This document shows positions 59,168 to 64,000 of a stretch of DNA of 64,000 nt, piece after piece. Below the pieces are notes generated by a model. It saw only the letters and a program-made list of their open reading frames with translations. It was not told where the DNA came from and searched no databases. The stretch's first letter is position 1, and every line of letters starts with the position of its first letter. Both the position numbers and the translations under genes were made by a program. The stretch is from a bacterium (GTDB lineage Bacteria; Armatimonadota; Zipacnadia; Zipacnadales; Zipacnadaceae): assembly GCA_030615605.1 (NCBI GenBank), contig JAUWYY010000010.1, positions 1 to 64,000 of the forward strand. The letters run 5' to 3'.

Positions 59168-62100
59168 ATGGATGAAGCATTTCGTCGCGGAGACAGGGTT
59201 CAGATAATTGGGAATCCAGAGCGTGTAGGTGTCATTGACGGCGAGGCGAAGAACATCAAGGGCCAGGTCTTCTATCCTGTCTCTTTTGACCCGCGGGAGG
59301 ACAGCAAGCTAATTGTGGAGACCTCCCTGCAGGTCTTCGTGCGGCCGAAGGGGGTGGGCGAGCTGCTGGCCGAGAGGGAATTCGCAGACCCAGACAGGTT
59401 CCTCACCTCGCTCATGTACAAGAAGCTGGAAAAGCCTCTGACAGACAACTTATATACCTTCTACTCCTCGCGGACTGAATTCCAAGTATATCAGTTCAAG
59501 CCAGTGTTGAAGTTCCTCGATTCTGTGGACCAGCGACTCTTCATAGCGGACGAAGTCGGACTTGGGAAGACGATCGAGAGCGGAATCATCCTAACGGAAT
59601 TAGGGGCGAGGCTCGGTGGTTTGTCCCGGGTTCTGATAGTATGTCCCTCCATGCTTACGCCGAAGTGGCAAAACGAGATGGAAAGGCGATTCGGTCTGAA
59701 GTTTGAGATTGCTCGTCGAGATGAGTTGGAAAAGTTCTTCAAGGCCTATGCCGAGTATGGAGAACATCAGCCGCTGAGGGCCATTGTATCACTTCAGCTA
59801 CTTCGCGGTGGGGGCTTCCTGCAGAAGCTCGTCGACCTGCAAGTGCATTTCGACTTCGTGATCGTCGATGAAGCTCACCATATGAGGAACCCCGCGACCA
59901 GAAGTAGCAACCTTGGTGAGGTTCTGTCAGAACTTTCGGATGCGATGCTGATGCTGTCGGCCACACCCTTACATCTCGGAAGTGAGGACGTGTTCAACGT
60001 TCTGAGGATCCTTAATCCAACGCAGTTCGATGACTTCAATGCCTTCAGGCTTCTGATCGAGCCAAACGAACACATCAACATGGCAATGCGACTACTCTAT
60101 GAGCCGGAGAGCGCTTTAGAGTCTTTGGAACGAGTCGAGCAGACCACTCAACGCTCGCGCTTCGTCAACAATCCATACTACCAAGAAATCCTGGCGCTGC
60201 TTCAGGGACGTACAGAACTCAGTGTGAGCGAGGCTATACATGCCCAGATGTTATTATGCGAACTCAACACCTTGTCGCACGTCTTTACGCGCACGAAAAA
60301 GAAGGACGTTGCGATAGCCTTTCCCGTTCGCGAAGCAGGTGTGCTCACCGTCCGATTCAGTCTGGAGGAGATGGACTTTTACAATAGTGTTACAGCCTAT
60401 GTGGAGAGCCAGTTTGTAAAGAGTTCAGGATCCATGCAAGGCATTTCGTTTGCGCGGATCATGCCCCAGAGGCAGGTCGCAAGTTGTATGCCTGCAATGA
60501 AGAGCTATCTGGGAGATATGCTGAAAAACAAACGCATCAAAGCGCCCAGCGCTGACGACGGAGATATTATCGACGCTGACGCGGAAGAAGACGACGAACA
60601 ACTCACATCCTTAGCGCTTCGGGCGATCAGGCAACTACGGTCTGCTGCCGACCGCATCGGTGATAAGGACACCAAATTTGACGTGTTTCTGGAGGCGTTA
60701 AGGAATCTGGAACAAGATGCACCGGAAGCCAAGATCATGGTTTTCTCGTTCTTTAAGAAGACACTGGAATACCTGTACCGCAGACTTGCAGCCACTGAGT
60801 ACAATGGGCGAGTTGACCTTATCCATGGGGACATCAAGCCGACTATACGGCAAGGGATTATAGGGAGATTCCGGGATACCAACAAGGTGAAAATCCTTCT
60901 TTCCTCTGAGGTCGGTGGTGAGGGCTTGGACTTCGAATTCTGCAGTGTAATCTTCAATTACGATCTACCTTGGAACCCGATGCGAGTCGAGCAGCGTATT
61001 GGACGTCTCGACCGCTATGGTCAGAAACACGAGAAGATTCTGATTTACAACTTCTCGATGGAGGGCACGATTGATAGCGAGATTCTCCACAGGCTTTACC
61101 GGCGCATCAAAATCTTTGAGAGATACATTGGTGACCTTGAAGCGATCCTGGGAGACCAAATCGCTAGACTTACAAGGGAGATATTCAATCCGAACCTAAC
61201 ACCCGAACAGAAGAAAGACCTGATCCAGAAAACAGGGGAAAACATCGCACGCCAGCAAGAGGAACTGGAAAAGTTTGAGCAAGAGGCCCAACGCTTCGTG
61301 GGTCAGGATGAATATTTCAACATGGAAATCTCAGGTATTCAGAAAACCAAGAAGTTCATCACAGCAGACGAGGTCGAACGCCTGGTGCGTGTGTTCATAC
61401 GTACGTACTGTCCCTCCACTACGTTGCGACCACCTAAGCGTGGACGCAGCAATGTATACGTGCTGAAAGCGGACCCGGAGTTTCGGAGGTTCGCTTGGGC
61501 GTACACGCGAGGGTGTGATTATCGTGAGAGTGTGCTAGCAGCCTTGGACAGACGGGAAGGAGTCGTGGTAACCTTTGATAGCGAGGAGGCGTGCAGTGAT
61601 GATGGTTTGATGTTCTTGACAATCCATCACCCCCTCCTCAAGGCCATCAAGCGATGGTATGACGAGCATTCAGACGAGATTAGTGTGACCGGTACGTTTC
61701 GCCTGAACGGATCACCCGAAGCGGAGGGGTTGTATTTTTTCTTTATCTATCTCCTGGAGAAGATGGCACTCAAGGAAGAGTTGGCGCTGTGTCCCGTACT
61801 CATCGAGGTGCAGGGCAAAGAGAGCCATTGGTTGGATGATACGATGTCCGAGTGGTTCATGGCACATATTACGGAGGCACAAGAAATCGATCCGGATGCA
61901 CTGGTATTCGACGAGGTGCAGTTAGAGGATGCACTCCGAGAGTCAGAAGAGTATATGGCTCTGGTCCGGGAGGAAGCAGAAGAGGAGCTGCTTCGCCGCA
62001 ACGATACACTTATAGACAATCGGATTGAGAGCATGAGGCAAGCGGCCCAAGTCAAGATCCAAAAGGTACGGGACATCCTTGGAAAGCTGCGGGCCGACGG

Positions 62101-62239
62101 AAGGCCCGAAGACGACAGTATTGTAAGGCTCCACAGGGGACGAATTGCGAACCTAGAACAGAGGATAGACGCCCCGATTCAGAAGTTAGAGGACAAACGG
62201 CAAGTGCTTGTAACCTTTAGCCTTGTGCTTGGCTCTTGA
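59168..62239 (+). CDS. SNF2/DEAD-like helicase, large single protein
   Basis: A 1023-residue superfamily 2 (RapA/SNF2-like) ATPase. A KOW/SH3-like N-terminus (GDRVQIIGNPERVGVIDGEA) precedes the motor: DEVGLGKTIESGI (Walker A, near 130), DEAHHMRNP (Walker B, near 237), SATPLHLG (motif III, near 261) and QRIGRLDRYGQK (motif VI, near 610). The C-terminal 350 residues are helical and charged. It resembles DrmD-like or stand-alone defence-associated SNF2 proteins, but no DISARM, BREX or methyltransferase partner is seen. Base composition is lower in GC than the surrounding genes, and the flanking genes are truncated. Confidence 0.85.
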   Translation: MDEAFRRGDRVQIIGNPERVGVIDGEAKNIKGQVFYPVSFDPREDSKLIVETSLQVFVRPKGVGELLAEREFADPDRFLTSLMYKKLEKPLTDNLYTFYSSRTEFQVYQFKPVLKFLDSVDQRLFIADEVGLGKTIESGIILTELGARLGGLSRVLIVCPSMLTPKWQNEMERRFGLKFEIARRDELEKFFKAYAEYGEHQPLRAIVSLQLLRGGGFLQKLVDLQVHFDFVIVDEAHHMRNPATRSSNLGEVLSELSDAMLMLSATPLHLGSEDVFNVLRILNPTQFDDFNAFRLLIEPNEHINMAMRLLYEPESALESLERVEQTTQRSRFVNNPYYQEILALLQGRTELSVSEAIHAQMLLCELNTLSHVFTRTKKKDVAIAFPVREAGVLTVRFSLEEMDFYNSVTAYVESQFVKSSGSMQGISFARIMPQRQVASCMPAMKSYLGDMLKNKRIKAPSADDGDIIDADAEEDDEQLTSLALRAIRQLRSAADRIGDKDTKFDVFLEALRNLEQDAPEAKIMVFSFFKKTLEYLYRRLAATEYNGRVDLIHGDIKPTIRQGIIGRFRDTNKVKILLSSEVGGEGLDFEFCSVIFNYDLPWNPMRVEQRIGRLDRYGQKHEKILIYNFSMEGTIDSEILHRLYRRIKIFERYIGDLEAILGDQIARLTREIFNPNLTPEQKKDLIQKTGENIARQQEELEKFEQEAQRFVGQDEYFNMEISGIQKTKKFITADEVERLVRVFIRTYCPSTTLRPPKRGRSNVYVLKADPEFRRFAWAYTRGCDYRESVLAALDRREGVVVTFDSEEACSDDGLMFLTIHHPLLKAIKRWYDEHSDEISVTGTFRLNGSPEAEGLYFFFIYLLEKMALKEELALCPVLIEVQGKESHWLDDTMSEWFMAHITEAQEIDPDALVFDEVQLEDALRESEEYMALVREEAEEELLRRNDTLIDNRIESMRQAAQVKIQKVRDILGKLRADGRPEDDSIVRLHRGRIANLEQRIDAPIQKLEDKRQVLVTFSLVLGS

Positions 62240-62286
62240 GACCTGAAAGCGCCCCGGCAGCACCCCAATCCAGAGCTATCTTGATC

Positions 62287-62985
62287 TCAGCTCAGACCGC
62301 AGTAGCCGATAGCTGTCTTGCTGGCGGCGACGGTTTGAACGACTATCTGGTTGGATTGCATCGCCAGGGCAGCCACCGCGTAGTCGCGTTCCGGAGCAGT
62401 CCCGTTCATCTGCACCACCAATTCTTTGAAGACTTCGTAGGTACCTGACGAGGAATCGCGGTTGATGATGAGAATTTCCTGGTCGGGGCCGCCCATCTGG
62501 CGCCAGTTGGTGGTCTTGCCGCTGAAGATGTCGGAAAGTTGCTCAATGGATAGCTCGCCGACTGGATTCGACGGGTGGACAATAACTACCATGCCATCAT
62601 AGGCCACAATATGCGCCACTGGTACAACGCCCCTGGCCTGAGCCTGTTGCTTTTCACTGTCCTTTATGGGGCGCGAGGCATTGGCGATCTCGGCGGTGCC
62701 GCTGATCAAGGCACTAATCCCGGTGCCCGAGCCGCCGCCGGATACCGCGATCTCAGTGTCGGGATGCTCCTGGTTGAAGCCCTCGCGCCACTTCTCGGCC
62801 AGCGCCAGCAGGGTCGTTGAGCCTATCTGGCGGATCATCGTCCTCCCGGAGACAGCGCCAGGCTGGGTGGGGTCGCCGACTGGCCCAGAGGGTTCCGGGT
62901 GCGGCGGACAGCCTACCAGCGCGACGGCGATGCCAGCAGCTAGTATCCCTCTTAGGCAAGCGAAGGTAATCTGCTTCCTGCTCAT
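62287..62985 (-). pseudogene. pstS: pstS, C-terminal part missing
   Basis: PstS is the periplasmic phosphate-binding protein of the Pst ABC importer. The 232-residue product has a lipoprotein signal (LVGC near residue 25) and family motifs: GSTTLLALAEKWREGF near 55, SGGGSGTGISALI near 84 and FKELV near 187. It ends QTVAASKTAIGYCGLS, at the point where full-length PstS (about 270-300 residues) continues GYVGLGY, so roughly 60-70 C-terminal residues are lost. No pstC, pstA or pstB follows. The cut lies at the helicase segment's boundary. Confidence 0.8.
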
Positions 62986-63570
62986 CTTGTCCCGTCCTCC
63001 CGAGGAGATGGGTTGATTGGCTTCACGTTGGTCACGAGCGCCTGACGGCGCCCAGAAGATAACTCTGCTTGTTCAGCGTATAATGAAATTCAACATGGTG
63101 GCGCTGGGTTCCTCTATCCTCTACTGCCCGATTCGGCCGAAGAGCCGCGACTGTGGCATTACTCCGGATAGGGTAAGAGCGGCCTTTCTACCGCGGTCAT
63201 CCTCCCGGTCGGCAGGCACCAGCTTAGCCTGCAACGGCATAGGGTCGGTCTGGGAGTAGTCAGTAGGTGGCGCAAACCAGCCGGGGACTGGTTTCTTGCC
63301 AGAAGGAAGCAGGAAGAGGCTGGAACACGGCTTGGCGCTCGCCGACAACCGGTAACTTGCATATCGGCTGACAACTCATCGAGCCCGATACTAAGCGCCG
63401 GAGCCTGTCGCCCCGGTGTTTAGTCTGTCGGGATCTCCTGTGAAATATGCAGTTAGGAGGTATGCGCCTCTGCGGAAGGAATTCTCCTGTAAGTGGCGAA
63501 GAGGACTTGAGTACCGGGTGATGGTACCCAAGCCATTGCAGACGGACACAAATTCAACAAGGAGGACATC
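62986..63570. other. Intergenic region of about 585 bases
   Basis: A minus-strand open frame of 75 codons (63121-63348) ends SGVMPQSRLFGRIGQ, but has no site or recognised family. The rest contains the leader motif (copy 7) and short GC-rich repeats. Promoters for pstS and the sialidase-like gene probably lie here; none is clear. Confidence 0.4.
63474..63484 (+). repeat. GGAAGGAATTC leader motif, copy 7
   Basis: An exact plus-strand match 86 bases upstream of the sialidase-like gene and in its orientation. Confidence 0.6.
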
Positions 63571-64000
63571 ATGAACGCGGAAATCATTGAACGCAAGTGG
63601 ACGCAGGCCTATTTTGACGAGCGGCAGTGTAATCACATGCCCAGCCTCATGAGCAACGATGAAGGGACATTGCTGGCGACCTGGTGCGGCGGAGCGCTGA
63701 GCTGGAACGGGGATGCGATGGGGCGGGACTGCACTATCTGGCTGGCGCGGCTGGAAGCGGGCGCCGAGCAGTGGACTAACCCCCAGGGCGTGGGCACGGA
63801 CATGCGCTACGCCTGTCATAACGGTGGCTTTGCTCAGAATCGCCACGGTGAGATCATTGTGATCTTTGCCAAGTTTCTGGACACCGACATCAACGTAGGC
63901 AACTGGTGCGGCGGCCGCGATAAGCTGTGGAGCCGCAAGAGCCGGGACGGCGGCCTGACGTGGCTGTCCGAACAGGAGACCAACATCCCTCTGATTGGTC
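63571..64000 (+). CDS. Sialidase/BNR-repeat family protein, partial at window end
   Basis: The first 143 codons of a gene that continues past the window. The N-terminus lacks a signal peptide. MPSLMSNDEGTLLATWCGGA near residue 23, the Asp-containing DCTIWLARLE and the Asp-box SRDGGLTW near 126 match exo-alpha-sialidase-like five-blade propellers. AAGGAGG precedes the ATG at good spacing. It may remove sialic acid or related sugars. The catalytic Tyr/Glu pair and the remaining blades are not in the window. Confidence 0.75.
   Translation, partial: MNAEIIERKWTQAYFDERQCNHMPSLMSNDEGTLLATWCGGALSWNGDAMGRDCTIWLARLEAGAEQWTNPQGVGTDMRYACHNGGFAQNRHGEIIVIFAKFLDTDINVGNWCGGRDKLWSRKSRDGGLTWLSEQETNIPLIG

Noticed and set aside
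1-64000. tRNA, rRNA, CRISPR and insertion sequences
   Set aside because: I looked for T-loop motifs, spacer-repeat patterns and transposase motifs and found none convincing.

Overview
The window is 64 kb of bacterial chromosome with moderately high GC, compact operons and good Shine-Dalgarno sites. There is no rRNA, tRNA, CRISPR array or recognisable insertion sequence. A tungsten-type aldehyde:ferredoxin oxidoreductase, a WtpABC-like oxyanion importer and low-redox metal-cofactor genes point to an anaerobe. Secretins, an SLBB exporter and a Wzz/BY-kinase pair point to a two-membrane envelope. Gfo/Idh oxidoreductases, a creatininase homologue, a DegT aminotransferase, a glycosidase-like protein and a sialidase-like protein suggest a sugar-degrading heterotroph. 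The gene mix resembles uncultivated lineages such as Armatimonadota/WS1, but I cannot fix the phylum from sequence alone.

Layout. 0-10.4 kb: a tungsten/molybdenum island holding a methyltransferase, the AOR, a ModE-like operator, a small HTH-like protein, a MobB-like/ModE fusion regulator, moeA, a short moaA, moaC, a MOSC-MogA fusion and the three-gene importer. 10.5-15.4 kb: a patchwork with a gene fragment, a flavodoxin, a HAD phosphatase, a 113-bp duplication, CBS and membrane proteins, a creatininase and a frameshifted Gfo/Idh gene. 15.5-20.3 kb: three tandem secretin paralogues. 20.4-30.8 kb: a histidine kinase, two vWA proteins, an NfeD/slipin operon and a PQQ-type propeller. 31-34.1 kb: an arsR-permease-thioredoxin-arsF-arsG operon with a clear promoter. 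34.4-35.9 kb: hisF/hisH. 36-38.4 kb: two tandem TadG-like proteins. 39.3-41.5 kb: a CPA2 antiporter with a universal-stress-like tail. 42-48.9 kb: an exopolysaccharide operon. 49-53 kb: a DUF2330 protein and a kinase/response regulator/KaiC-like trio. 53.5-58 kb: sugar-metabolism genes. 58.2-63 kb: a phosphate-uptake locus in which a SNF2-family helicase segment has replaced the middle. The window ends inside a sialidase-like gene.

Systems view. The first operon makes, imports and regulates the pterin cofactor and metal for the AOR. The EPS operon covers sugar activation, lipid-carrier loading, chain-length control and export. The ars operon would sense and export arsenicals.

Most notable: (1) the helicase segment at 58.8-62.3 kb, flanked by a 3'-truncated pstS and a 5'-truncated phoU with pstCAB missing; (2) an 11-base motif, GGAAGGAATTC, in seven intergenic places, six of them 60-90 bases upstream of a start codon and in the gene's orientation; (3) a MobB-like/ModE fusion downstream of a 28-bp ModE-like palindrome; (4) three co-transcribed secretin paralogues; (5) several decayed genes showing frameshifts, internal stops and fragments.
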